Origin: Fidelibacterota bacterium
GTDB lineage: Bacteria > Fidelibacterota > Marinisomatia > Marinisomatales > S15-B10
Reading direction: 5' to 3'
Assembly: GCA_002691365.1 (NCBI GenBank)
Contig: NZHL01000009.1
Location: 120,956-140,919 of the forward strand
DNA: 19,964 nt
Shown here: in pieces, positions 9,890-17,858 of the stretch
How positions within the stretch are numbered: position 1 is the first letter of the stretch
How the letters are laid out: each line of letters starts with the position of its first letter
Made by a program: the position numbers and the translations under genes
The notes under the pieces: generated by a model
What the model was told of the DNA's origin: nothing
The model's input: the letters and a program-made list of their open reading frames with translations, nothing else
The model's database searches: none

Positions 9890-10796
9890 ATTTAAAATTT
9901 ATTATTATTTTTTTTTTTTTGTTTCATGTCAAAATAAAAACAATCAAGAAGAGATTTTTGACTCATTAAATATTTATAGTGAAGTAGATACAAATGAAGT
10001 TTATATTGGAAATAATATTAAATATAGAATCATTGCAACAGGATTAGATAGTCAAAAAATAATATTCCCTAAAATTTCCTTTAATAATCCAAATATTTCA
10101 ATAGTTGAAAAAAATAATAATAACAAAAATTATAAGTTTGTTGAATATGAATTAACTTTTTGGGATACTGGTTATTTTACAATTCCATCAAATGATATCA
10201 AAGTGATCAGCAATCAAAATGATACAGCTCAAATAATAATTTCAACAGATTCAATTAAAATTAATGTTATTTCACTTATTAATAATAATGATTATTCAAT
10301 TAAAGAAATTAAAGCAAAAGAACCACTTCCTTTTTCAATTTATTATAAGCTTATTTTTTCTATAATTAGTATTTTAATATTATTATTAATAATTGTTTGG
10401 ATGTTCAGTAAAAGAAAAATTGATAATCAATTAAAAAATAACTTCAATAAAAATATTCATCCTTATGTAATTGCAAAAAATAAAATTCAACTCCTAAAGT
10501 TAAAAAAACCTAAATCTCAAAAAGAAGCTGGAACTTTTTACTCAGATTTATCATTTATAGTTAAAGAGTTTATTGAAAATCAATTTTTTATAAAAACTAT
10601 TGAGATGACAACAAATGAAATAAAAAAAAATAAAAATATGATTGGTTTTAATAAAAATGAGATTAATGAAATAATTAAAGTATTAGAAAGAGCAGATTTA
10701 ACTAAATTTGCTAAAGTATTTCCATTAGAAAATCAGTTGAAAAGTGATTTAAACGTTATTCAAGATTTTTTAGATAATCAAAAAATTGATTTATAA
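9886..10796 (+). CDS. BatD/DUF4381-like lipoprotein with one membrane segment, frameshifted at a T13 run
   Basis: ATG 9886 overlaps the DUF58 stop (ATGA) and encodes MNLKFIIIFFF before thirteen Ts (9908-9920). In this frame it soon stops (TAA at 9967-9969). The reading frame that continues to 10796 opens just before the run, after a TGA at 9867, and has no ATG, GTG or TTG until GTG 10203. One extra T would join them into about 303 residues starting MNLKFIIIFFFFVSC, a lipoprotein signal with Cys15. A beta-rich extracytoplasmic domain (about 25-135, e.g. VYIGNNIKYRI and WDTGYFTIPS) is followed by a membrane segment (about 155-174) and a cytoplasmic helical tail containing AGTFYSDLSFIVKEFIE and IEMTTNEI. 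This order resembles BatD and DUF4381 proteins of MoxR operons. The frameshift could be an assembly error, phase variation, or be bypassed by slippage. Confidence 0.75.
9908..9920 (+). repeat. T13 homopolymer within lipoprotein signal peptide
   Basis: Thirteen consecutive Ts encode the hydrophobic Phe stretch of the signal peptide. The run sits exactly where the reading frame breaks: lengths 11 or 14 would restore the frame, while 13 does not. It is the longest single-base run noticed in the window. Confidence 0.95.
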
Positions 10797-10818
10797 ATAT
10801 TAATTAAATGGGGGTTTA

Positions 10819-11550
10819 ATGATTCAAATAAATAATTTAACAAAAAGGTATGGCGAATTTTTAGCTGTTGATGATATATCTTTTAATGTTGAAAAAGGAA
10901 AAATTTTAGGTTTTCTTGGTCCAAATGGTGCCGGAAAAACAACTACAATGAGAATAATAACTGGATTTATGCCACCAAGCGAAGGTTTTGTTACTATTTC
11001 TGGTCATGATGTTTCTAAGGAACCCTTATTAACTAAGAATAAAATTGGATATCTCCCAGAAACCCCGCCTTTATATATGGATATGACCGTTGAGGAATAT
11101 TTAAATTTTGCTGGTTTATTAAAACAAGTTCCAAATAAAAAAATAAAATATGCTGTTGAAAATGCATGTTTAAAAGTTGATATAAATGATGTGAAAAATA
11201 AAGTAATAAAGGCACTATCTAAAGGTTATAAACAAAGAGTAGGACTTGCTCAAGCTATAATACATGAACCAGAGGTATTAATATTAGATGAGCCAACAAT
11301 TGGTTTGGACCCCATTCAAATTCGAGAAGTTAGGGACCTTATTAAATCTTTAGCTGGTAATCATACAATTGTTTTATCAACTCATATTTTACCAGAAGTT
11401 GATATGACATGTGATGAGGTTGTAATTATTAAAAAAGGAAAAATTATAGCTCAGGATACTCCTAAAAATTTATCAAAAAAAATGAATAAATCATCACTTG
11501 AAGAAATTTTCATAGATTTAATTTCAGAATCTAGATCGGAGGAAAAATGA
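10819..11550 (+). CDS. ABC transporter ATP-binding protein (GldA/CcmA-type)
   Basis: ATPase subunit of an ABC-2-type exporter (243 residues). Motifs are Walker A GPNGAGKTT (34-42), the GYLPETPPLY segment at the Q-loop position (78-87, Glu rather than Gln, common in this subfamily), signature LSKGYKQR (133-140), Walker B VLILDEPT (153-160) and H-loop His189 in STHI. All are intact. A GGGGG ribosome site (10810-10814) lies 4 bp before the ATG. The stop overlaps the permease start as ATGA. With the following GldF-like and GldG-like proteins it forms a set related to the GldA-GldF-GldG transporter, known from Bacteroidota gliding motility but widespread in non-gliders, so motility cannot be inferred. 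Confidence 0.93.
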   Translation: MIQINNLTKRYGEFLAVDDISFNVEKGKILGFLGPNGAGKTTTMRIITGFMPPSEGFVTISGHDVSKEPLLTKNKIGYLPETPPLYMDMTVEEYLNFAGLLKQVPNKKIKYAVENACLKVDINDVKNKVIKALSKGYKQRVGLAQAIIHEPEVLILDEPTIGLDPIQIREVRDLIKSLAGNHTIVLSTHILPEVDMTCDEVVIIKKGKIIAQDTPKNLSKKMNKSSLEEIFIDLISESRSEEK

Positions 11551-12329
11551 AAAATATTATTACAATATTTAATAGAGAATTTCGATCTTATTTTTCATCA
11601 CCAATTGCATATATTGTAATTGGTTTATTCCTAGTTTTAACTGGAGTTTTTTTCTATTTATTGACATCTTCATTCTTGCAATATTCTGCTAATTTGCAAT
11701 GGCAAGCAGCTAGAATGCGTCAAGCAGTTCCTCCAATGAATGTTAATCAGATGATAATAAGACCTTTATTTTCAAATATAAGTGTTATCACTCTTTTTGT
11801 TGTACCAATGATAACAATGAGAACTTTTTCTGATGAGAAAAAATCGGGAACTTTAGAGTTGTTGTTAACCTCTCCAGTGACAACGACTCAAATAGTTGTT
11901 GGTAAATTTTTAGCATCATTTTTACTTTATGTAATAATGGCCTTACTTACATGGGTTTATCCATTAGTAATTATAATATATGGTAATCCAGATATACTCC
12001 CAATTGGTATAGCATATATTGGAATTATCGGGATGGGAGCTGCATCAATAGGAATTGGATTATGGATATCATCTATGACAGAAAATCAAATCATATCAGC
12101 AATGGGGACGTTTGTAATTTTATTATTTTTATGGCTAGTAGGATGGTTTTCAAATTTTACTAGTGGAGGATTTTCTGAATTTTTTAAATATTTGTCTATA
12201 ATTGAACATTTTAATGATTTTTCAAAGGGTATTTTTGACACAGGGCATTTAATGTATTATGTTTCTTTATCAGGAATGACTTTATTTTTAGCTCATCAAT
12301 CAATTGAAAGTTTAAGGTGGAGATCATGA
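11547..12329 (+). CDS. ABC-2 type permease, GldF-like
   Basis: Inner-membrane permease subunit of 260 residues with about six membrane segments (near 20-42, 76-92, 118-142, 150-172, 182-202, 232-248). It carries family-typical signatures: NREFRSYFSSPIAYIVIG at the N-terminus and MRTFSDEKKSGTLELLLTSP before the third segment. GGAGG at 11538-11542 is an excellent ribosome site, 4 bp before the ATG, which overlaps the ATPase stop. Its own stop overlaps the next gene start (12326-12329), so the three subunits are probably made in fixed proportion. Substrate unknown. Confidence 0.9.
   Translation: MKNIITIFNREFRSYFSSPIAYIVIGLFLVLTGVFFYLLTSSFLQYSANLQWQAARMRQAVPPMNVNQMIIRPLFSNISVITLFVVPMITMRTFSDEKKSGTLELLLTSPVTTTQIVVGKFLASFLLYVIMALLTWVYPLVIIIYGNPDILPIGIAYIGIIGMGAASIGIGLWISSMTENQIISAMGTFVILLFLWLVGWFSNFTSGGFSEFFKYLSIIEHFNDFSKGIFDTGHLMYYVSLSGMTLFLAHQSIESLRWRS
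12314..12321 (+). promoter_or_regulatory. Ribosome binding site deciding the GldG-like start
   Basis: AAGGTGGA lies 4 bp before ATG 12326. It overlaps the in-frame GTG at 12317, which is therefore unlikely to be the start. Choosing 12326 also gives the 4-bp ATGA overlap seen at neighbouring junctions. Confidence 0.7.
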
Positions 12330-13891
12330 AAAGTAAATTTAGTTTATGGAAAGGTTCTACCTATGATGGTATTGTTATTGCTTTTTTAGGATGGTTATAT
12401 GGCACCTCAATAATTACCTTTGATGCTCTTTCATGGTTGTTAATTATAATTGGTCTGATTTTATTTATTTTACCAATAATTTTTAATTATAAAAATGTCA
12501 TAAATAATTTAAAATCTAAAAGAACTCAATTAGGTGCAAATACAATAACAATAATAATTTTAGTTTTTGTAATAGTTGGTTTATTAGATTATTTATCAAT
12601 AAGAAATTCTTGGAGAGTAGACACAACATCTAAAAAGGAATTTTCGTTATCAGAACAGACTATCAGTATTATTAAAAATTTAGATAGAGAGGTTGATTTA
12701 ACAGCTTTTGTTTCTGAAGTTGAAATGAGTCAAATGGAGGATAGATTAATTGAATATTCTCATTATTCGGGTAAATTTAATTATGAAATTGTTGATCCAA
12801 TTAAAGACCCTGATAAAGTTAGAGAATTTTTTGGCCCAGATCAACAATACTTAGATTTACCTTCAATTATAATTACAACAGACAATAAAAGAGAAGAAAT
12901 AAAATCTATTCTTGAAGAAGATATCTCAAATGCTTTAATTAAAGTTACTAGAGATCAAAAAAGAAAAATTTATTTTACTCAGGGTCATGGTGAAAAATCT
13001 ATTTTCCCAGACCAAGCTGGAATTTCAACAAATGAATTAATTAAAACAGAACTTATTAATCAATATTTTGAGGTTGATGCACTTAATTTATTTCAAAAAG
13101 ATAAAGTTCCTGAAGATACTGATGTTCTAATAATTTCTGGGCCAATTAAAAAATTTGCAAATAATGAAATTAATTCTATTAAAAATTTTTTATCATCAGG
13201 AGGAAATATTTTTTTAATGATTGACCCTGAATCTGAATCAGGATTAAAACCAATATTGGAAGATTGGAATATATCTGTAAATGATGACCTTGTTTTAGAG
13301 ACTAATTCTAGTTTTGTTTTAACATCTACTGGATTAAATCGACAAAGTAGTGTTAGTGCAGCACCTTCAGCTGCAGAATATGGAGATCATATGATAACTA
13401 AAAATTTTAGGTATGCAACCACATTTGTTCAGGCTAGTTCAATTTTAAAATTAAATGAAAATGAAGATAAAATCCAAACGACAGGCCTTGTTTTTACTAG
13501 TCCTAACAGTTGGGGTGAAACAAATTTATCATTACTATTTGATGAACAAATTGCAGAACAAGATGAGTCTGATTTTTCTGGGCCAACGACTCTTGCAATG
13601 GCTATAGAGAAAAATGATTCATTAAAAACACGTATGGTGGTAGTTGGAGATTCTGATTTTGCATCTGATGTTTATGTTTCTCAAGCTCCAGGAAATATGG
13701 ATTTCTTTTTAAATATAGTTAGTTGGTTAGCTGAGGAAGAAGATTTAATAGCAGTTCGCCCAAAAGAACCTGAAAACAGAACCATTTCATTAACTATGAA
13801 ACAACAAAATTTGGTTTTATTTTTTTTAATAATTCTTCTTCCTTTAGTTTCAGTTAGAATTGGTATTCATATTTACATGAGAAGGTCATAG
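12326..13891 (+). CDS. GldG-like ABC transporter auxiliary protein
   Basis: Membrane-anchored auxiliary protein of the ABC-type uncharacterised transport system family (GldG-like), 521 residues from ATG 12326. Two hydrophobic segments near residues 15-55 and a third near 72-92 are followed by a large extracytoplasmic domain beginning RNSWRVDTTSKKEFSLSEQT, the usual family opening. The domain continues through QGHGEKS, DVLIISGPIKKF, GGNIFLMIDPES and VVVGDSDFASD. A C-terminal membrane segment, LVLFFLIILLPLVSVRIGI, ends the protein. The glutamine-amidotransferase-like fold suggested by these motifs is thought to be non-catalytic in the family. It overlaps the permease stop, and a DUF4340 gene follows 7 bp after it. 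Confidence 0.88.
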   Translation: MKSKFSLWKGSTYDGIVIAFLGWLYGTSIITFDALSWLLIIIGLILFILPIIFNYKNVINNLKSKRTQLGANTITIIILVFVIVGLLDYLSIRNSWRVDTTSKKEFSLSEQTISIIKNLDREVDLTAFVSEVEMSQMEDRLIEYSHYSGKFNYEIVDPIKDPDKVREFFGPDQQYLDLPSIIITTDNKREEIKSILEEDISNALIKVTRDQKRKIYFTQGHGEKSIFPDQAGISTNELIKTELINQYFEVDALNLFQKDKVPEDTDVLIISGPIKKFANNEINSIKNFLSSGGNIFLMIDPESESGLKPILEDWNISVNDDLVLETNSSFVLTSTGLNRQSSVSAAPSAAEYGDHMITKNFRYATTFVQASSILKLNENEDKIQTTGLVFTSPNSWGETNLSLLFDEQIAEQDESDFSGPTTLAMAIEKNDSLKTRMVVVGDSDFASDVYVSQAPGNMDFFLNIVSWLAEEEDLIAVRPKEPENRTISLTMKQQNLVLFFLIILLPLVSVRIGIHIYMRRS

Positions 13892-13898
13892 ATTATTT

Positions 13899-15260
13899 AT
13901 GAGAAGAATTTTTACTTTATTTATTATTGCAATTTCATTAGGATTATTTGTTTATATCTATGAAATAGAGGGTGATAAAAAAAGAGAAGAAAAAAAGAAT
14001 TTTAACGAGTCTTTATTTAAGATTAAAAATGATGACATAAAATCAGTTACTCTAAAAAATCATTCTCAAATAATAAAATATATAAAAGATGATAATTTAT
14101 GGAAAATAACTAAACCATTTAATTTGTCAGTTGATAAAAATAATATTGATCTACAGATAAATACTTTTGTGAATTCAAAGATCAAAAGAAAAATTGGTTT
14201 GGCTGATGAATTAAACTTAATCAATTATGGTTTAGGTTTATCAAATATTGAATTATTAATTGAAACTTTTGAAGGTCATAAAATAAATTTTGAAATTGGT
14301 AACGAATCAGCATCTAAAGGTGATTTATTTGTATTTAATAAAGATTCAAATTCTGTGATATTGAGTTCAAATGAATTAAAAAATCAAGTTTTAAAAACTT
14401 TATTTGAACTTAGAGATAAAAAAATCATTCATTTTGATAAGTCGAATGTGAATCAGATATCTATAATAACTGAAAACGATAGTGTAGTTATTGAAAATCA
14501 AGATAAAATTAATCAACTCTGGAGAATAACCAGTCATAATCTTTTTGCAGACAATTCTCAAATAGATAATTATCTTAATTCTCTTAATAGATATAATGCA
14601 ATCGATTTTATTGATAATCCAAGTAAAAATGAAAAATCTTATTTTAAGAATTCAAGCGTTAGTATAATTTTATATTTAGGAACTGATCTTACAAAAAAAA
14701 CATTAACTATTGGAAAAAATAAAATTATAGATTCTGATACTAATCATTATGGTTTTGAGTCTGGAAAGTCAAATATTTTTTTAATTTCTGATGAAAATAA
14801 AAAATCCTTAATGAAAGATCATTTTTATTTTCAAGATAAGAAACTAATTAATTACAATGAAAATGATATTAAAGAAATTAATATTTTAGGGGCGCATAAA
14901 TTATCAGTTATCAATGAGGATAGTTTAGGTTGGTATATTTCATTAGATTCAACAATTAAGTTAGAAAAATCAGATATGAATAGACTTTTTTCTGCTATCA
15001 ATGGTATTCAAGCAGTAGAATTTCTTCAATATGAAGATCAAGAATCATTTGGTTTTAATGAACCTTTTATAGAAGTATTGATTAATAATAGTCAACAAAA
15101 TGAAATGGGTTTAAGAATTGGAAATTCTGATAACAGTCTAAATCGATATGTAAAATCAATTAACTCTGAAAGAATATATAAAGCAACTAATAATTCTATA
15201 GAGAGGTTAACTAATTTAATTAATGAACTTAAAGGCGTAGAAAATACAGAAGAGCTATAA
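13899..15260 (+). CDS. DUF4340 domain protein
   Basis: Predicted envelope protein of 453 residues with a single N-terminal membrane anchor (about 3-22, RIFTLFIIAISLGLFVYIYE) and an extracytoplasmic region. At least three copies of a beta unit are visible, each pairing a sequence like IKSVTLKNHSQIIKYIKDD with LWKITKPFNLSVDKNNI (others near INQLWRITSHNLFADNSQID and SLGWYISLDSTIKLEKSDM), followed by LTIGK or LRIGNS strands. This repeat layout and the position after a GldG-like gene are typical of DUF4340 proteins, which accompany such transporters in many bacteria with unknown function. It ends the ten-gene run. Its last 32 bp overlap the end of the convergent DUF92 gene. Confidence 0.82.
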   Translation: MRRIFTLFIIAISLGLFVYIYEIEGDKKREEKKNFNESLFKIKNDDIKSVTLKNHSQIIKYIKDDNLWKITKPFNLSVDKNNIDLQINTFVNSKIKRKIGLADELNLINYGLGLSNIELLIETFEGHKINFEIGNESASKGDLFVFNKDSNSVILSSNELKNQVLKTLFELRDKKIIHFDKSNVNQISIITENDSVVIENQDKINQLWRITSHNLFADNSQIDNYLNSLNRYNAIDFIDNPSKNEKSYFKNSSVSIILYLGTDLTKKTLTIGKNKIIDSDTNHYGFESGKSNIFLISDENKKSLMKDHFYFQDKKLINYNENDIKEINILGAHKLSVINEDSLGWYISLDSTIKLEKSDMNRLFSAINGIQAVEFLQYEDQESFGFNEPFIEVLINNSQQNEMGLRIGNSDNSLNRYVKSINSERIYKATNNSIERLTNLINELKGVENTEEL

Positions 15261-16704
15261 GAATTATCCCACCAAAAGCTGAGCATAAAAAATTGACTAA
15301 ATTATTTGTGAATATTTTTATTCCACTAATTAATTCAGAAGATTGATTGCAATGAAATCCAATTTCATTGTTTTGACCACATTTTTTGCACTTATATTTT
15401 CCTTGTAATGTACTTCCAAGAATTGAGTCAAAATAGCAAGCTAAGAATCCTGAAACAGATATAATAATAAAAATATTTCCGTATTCAATTGAAAAAATAG
15501 ATATAATAAAAGCTCCTCCAATTCCACCTATAATTCCAAGTAAAGTAATACCACCTGATTCACCTTTCTTAATTTTTTTAAAATTTATACTATTGATTGG
15601 ATTTTTTTTTGAGAAAGATCCTATTTCAGTAGCCCATGTGTCTGAATTAACTGCTGAAATACTTGCTAGAAAAGAATAAAAAAATAATTCCATTGATGTG
15701 TAAAACCATATGAAGCTTAACAATAAAGGTATTGATCCATTAGACAAAACTTGGGTAAGGTTTCTATTTGATTCTTTTTTCTTTTTATTTAAAAAATAGG
15801 ATGAAATTTTTGATAAGATTGAAGATGTTATAAAGAAAATTGAAATAGGAATTAAGAATTTCCATTTACCAATAGAAAATAAAATAATTCCAATTAAAAA
15901 AGCGGCGAGAGCTCCATCTTTTTTTAAAATACGAATTTTTATAAATAAATAACATAAAATACCTAAAAAACAAACATAACTTATTGTTTGAATAATAAAA
16001 TTTTCTAAAATTATTTTTTGTGCTAAATCTATTGATATAGCGGAAAAAATTGGAACAGATAAATTATCAGAACCATTAATTGATATGGCTTCTGAAAAAG
16101 TTGAAATTAAAGATACAAAAAAAGCAATAAATAATAAATTTGATAATATCATTTCTTGATTTAAATCTTTTGAAAACAAAAGTCCAAAATAAACTAAAAT
16201 AAAAGAACTTAGAGCCATTGTAATAGTTCCATTAACAGATTTTTTATCTCTCAAAAGTATATAATGTTTTGAATTAGGTAAAATATTTCCAACTATTGAA
16301 GCTGCGCTATCACTTACAGTTAGAATTGTTAATGACAATTGAAAAACAAGTGTTTTTTCCCACCAGAAAAGGCATAGAATTAAATATGCTATTGGATAAA
16401 AAAAAGTACCATAATTTTTGTTTTTTGTATAATGGATAGATTTAAAAATATTATATTTAATAAATATTAAATTAATTATTGCAAATAATATTGAAAGAAT
16501 TATTGGAATTAAATTACTATCAAATAAATAAGGAGAAAAAATTAGCAATAATCCTGTAGAAAAATGTAAAAATTTTCTAGTAATAAAACTTTTAACATTA
16601 AAAAAATTAAATAATATTTCACTTACAGCAATAAATAAACCCACAATAAATAAAATATATAATCCAAACGATGTATCTTTTGTTAAAAAAAAATCAAAAT
16701 TCAT
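15229..16704 (-). CDS. Fused VTE5-like / VTE6-like (DUF92) prenyl alcohol kinase
   Basis: Polytopic membrane protein of 491 residues joining two families. Residues about 1-260 resemble CTP-dependent phytol/dolichol kinases (VTE5): RKFLHFSTG (43-51), SDSAASIVGN (131-140), KKSVNGTITM (154-163; Asn where Glu is usual in K-S-x-E-G-T), and SEAISINGSDNLSVPI (204-219). Residues about 262-491 are DUF92 (VTE6, phytyl-phosphate kinase): LTQVLSNGSIPLLLS, SAVNSDTWATEIGSF (349-363), GESGGITLLG (381-390), and DSILGSTLQGKYKCKKCG with paired cysteines (439, 442) and a later HC. In plants and cyanobacteria the two enzymes act in sequence, alcohol to monophosphate to diphosphate, so the fusion predicts prenyl-alcohol salvage, for example into quinones. 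The substrate is not known. It is convergent with the DUF4340 gene and divergent from rmuC. Confidence 0.82.
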   Translation of the reverse strand: MNFDFFLTKDTSFGLYILFIVGLFIAVSEILFNFFNVKSFITRKFLHFSTGLLLIFSPYLFDSNLIPIILSILFAIINLIFIKYNIFKSIHYTKNKNYGTFFYPIAYLILCLFWWEKTLVFQLSLTILTVSDSAASIVGNILPNSKHYILLRDKKSVNGTITMALSSFILVYFGLLFSKDLNQEMILSNLLFIAFFVSLISTFSEAISINGSDNLSVPIFSAISIDLAQKIILENFIIQTISYVCFLGILCYLFIKIRILKKDGALAAFLIGIILFSIGKWKFLIPISIFFITSSILSKISSYFLNKKKKESNRNLTQVLSNGSIPLLLSFIWFYTSMELFFYSFLASISAVNSDTWATEIGSFSKKNPINSINFKKIKKGESGGITLLGIIGGIGGAFIISIFSIEYGNIFIIISVSGFLACYFDSILGSTLQGKYKCKKCGQNNEIGFHCNQSSELISGIKIFTNNLVNFLCSAFGGIILIALLYFLRL

Positions 16705-16790
16705 CCAATTAAAATAATATCAAAATTATCCATACAATAATAATAATTAATTTTTATTAAAAATTAAAATAATCATTATTATCTTGACAT
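16705..16790. other. 86-bp divergent intergenic region
   Basis: Almost pure A+T spacer between the DUF92 gene and rmuC, which must hold both promoters. A near-palindrome AATTTTTA-T-TAAAAATT (16749-16765) lies centrally. TTGACA at 16784-16789 touches the rmuC ATG, so it cannot be that gene's -35 box. No confident promoter could be assigned. Confidence 0.5.
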
Positions 16791-17825
16791 ATGGATATAA
16801 CTTATTTTTTAGTTTTTGTACTAGGTTTTATTTTAGGATCTATAATTGTGTATTTAATTTCATTTCAATTAAGAAATTCATTTTCAAATGATTCAGATAA
16901 AGCATTTAGAAAATTTCAAGATTTTGCATCAGAGAAATTGAATGATAAAATTGAAAAAGCAGACTACCGATTTGAAGAAAAAAAGAAACTTATTGATAAC
17001 AATCTTGAAAAAGTAAGTAAATCTTTAAATGAATTAATGTCACAATCAACACTCTTAAAAACAAAATTAGACGAAAGTCAAAAAGAAACAATAAATCTCA
17101 GACAAACTACTATTGATTTAAAAAATATTCTTTCAAATTCACAATCAAGAGGTCAATGGGGTGAAAGAATGGCTAAGGATATTTTAAATATGATGGGTCT
17201 GATTGAAAATGTTAACTATACTTATCAAGACCCTGTAATAAGTGGAGAAAAACCCGATTTCACATTTAATTTACCTAAAGAAAAAAAATTAAATATGGAT
17301 GTGAAATTTCCTTTAACTCATTATGAAAAATTCATTTCTTCTAAAACGGATTTTGAAAAAGAAATTGAAAAAAAAGCATTTTTAAATGATGTTAAAAATC
17401 ACGTTAATTCAGTTGGGAAAAAAGGGTATATAAATTCAAATACTGTTGACTATGTATTATTATTTATTCCTAATGAATCTATTTACTCATTTATTCTAGA
17501 AAATGAGAATACTGTAAACATACTTGAAATTGCTTTTAGTAAAAGAATTGTGTTGTGTTCTCCAATCACTTTATATGCAGTTTTATCTTTGATTAGTCAA
17601 GCTATAAAAAGTTTTTCAGCTGAAAAAAATGCATTAAAACTTCAATTAATGGTTGATGAATTTTATAAGCAATGGAGTCTTTATTCAGAATCAATGAATA
17701 AGATGGGAAGAGCTTTAAATTCAGCTAAGATGGAATATGAATCTTTATCTGGAGCTAGAACAAATAAATTAGATATTTCATTAGAAAAAATAAAAACAAT
17801 GAATTTATCTAACGAAAAAAAATAA
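16791..17825 (+). CDS. rmuC: RmuC-family DNA recombination protein
   Basis: RmuC homologue, a family linked genetically to limiting inversions at short inverted repeats and carrying a restriction-endonuclease-like core. An N-terminal membrane anchor (about 5-26) is followed by a coiled coil rich in Lys/Glu/Leu (about 37-115). The core begins SRGQWGERMAKDILNMMGL with Glu125. A PD-(D/E)xK-type set follows: P155-D156 in EKPDFTFN, then D170-V-K172 in LNMDVKFPLTHYEKF. Downstream, VDYVLLFIPNESIYSFI and a late helical region fit the family. At 344 residues it is shorter than E. coli RmuC (about 475), mainly in the coiled coil and tail. No ribosome site precedes the ATG. A Tat-signal isomerase gene follows after 33 bp. 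Confidence 0.92.
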   Translation: MDITYFLVFVLGFILGSIIVYLISFQLRNSFSNDSDKAFRKFQDFASEKLNDKIEKADYRFEEKKKLIDNNLEKVSKSLNELMSQSTLLKTKLDESQKETINLRQTTIDLKNILSNSQSRGQWGERMAKDILNMMGLIENVNYTYQDPVISGEKPDFTFNLPKEKKLNMDVKFPLTHYEKFISSKTDFEKEIEKKAFLNDVKNHVNSVGKKGYINSNTVDYVLLFIPNESIYSFILENENTVNILEIAFSKRIVLCSPITLYAVLSLISQAIKSFSAEKNALKLQLMVDEFYKQWSLYSESMNKMGRALNSAKMEYESLSGARTNKLDISLEKIKTMNLSNEKK

Positions 17826-17858
17826 ATTAAATAAATAGAAAGGTTAGAAGGAGTTGAA

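Noticed and set aside
10203..10796. GTG 10203 as an independent gene start for a 197-residue protein
   Set aside because: The same frame is open and protein-like back to the T13 run at 9908-9920, and ATG 9886 supplies a matching lipoprotein signal, so 10203 is an internal Val codon.
10819..13891. Evidence for gliding motility
   Set aside because: The GldA/GldF/GldG-like set is shared by many non-gliding bacteria, and no other gliding or type IX secretion gene is present in the window.
16749..16765. AATTTTTA-T-TAAAAATT palindrome as an operator
   Set aside because: It is pure A/T in an almost pure A/T spacer, so it is likely by chance; kept only as a note on the intergenic region.
16784..16789. 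TTGACA as a -35 promoter box
   Set aside because: It ends 1 bp before the rmuC start codon, leaving no room for a -10 box and leader; the other genes nearby are on the opposite strand or too distant.
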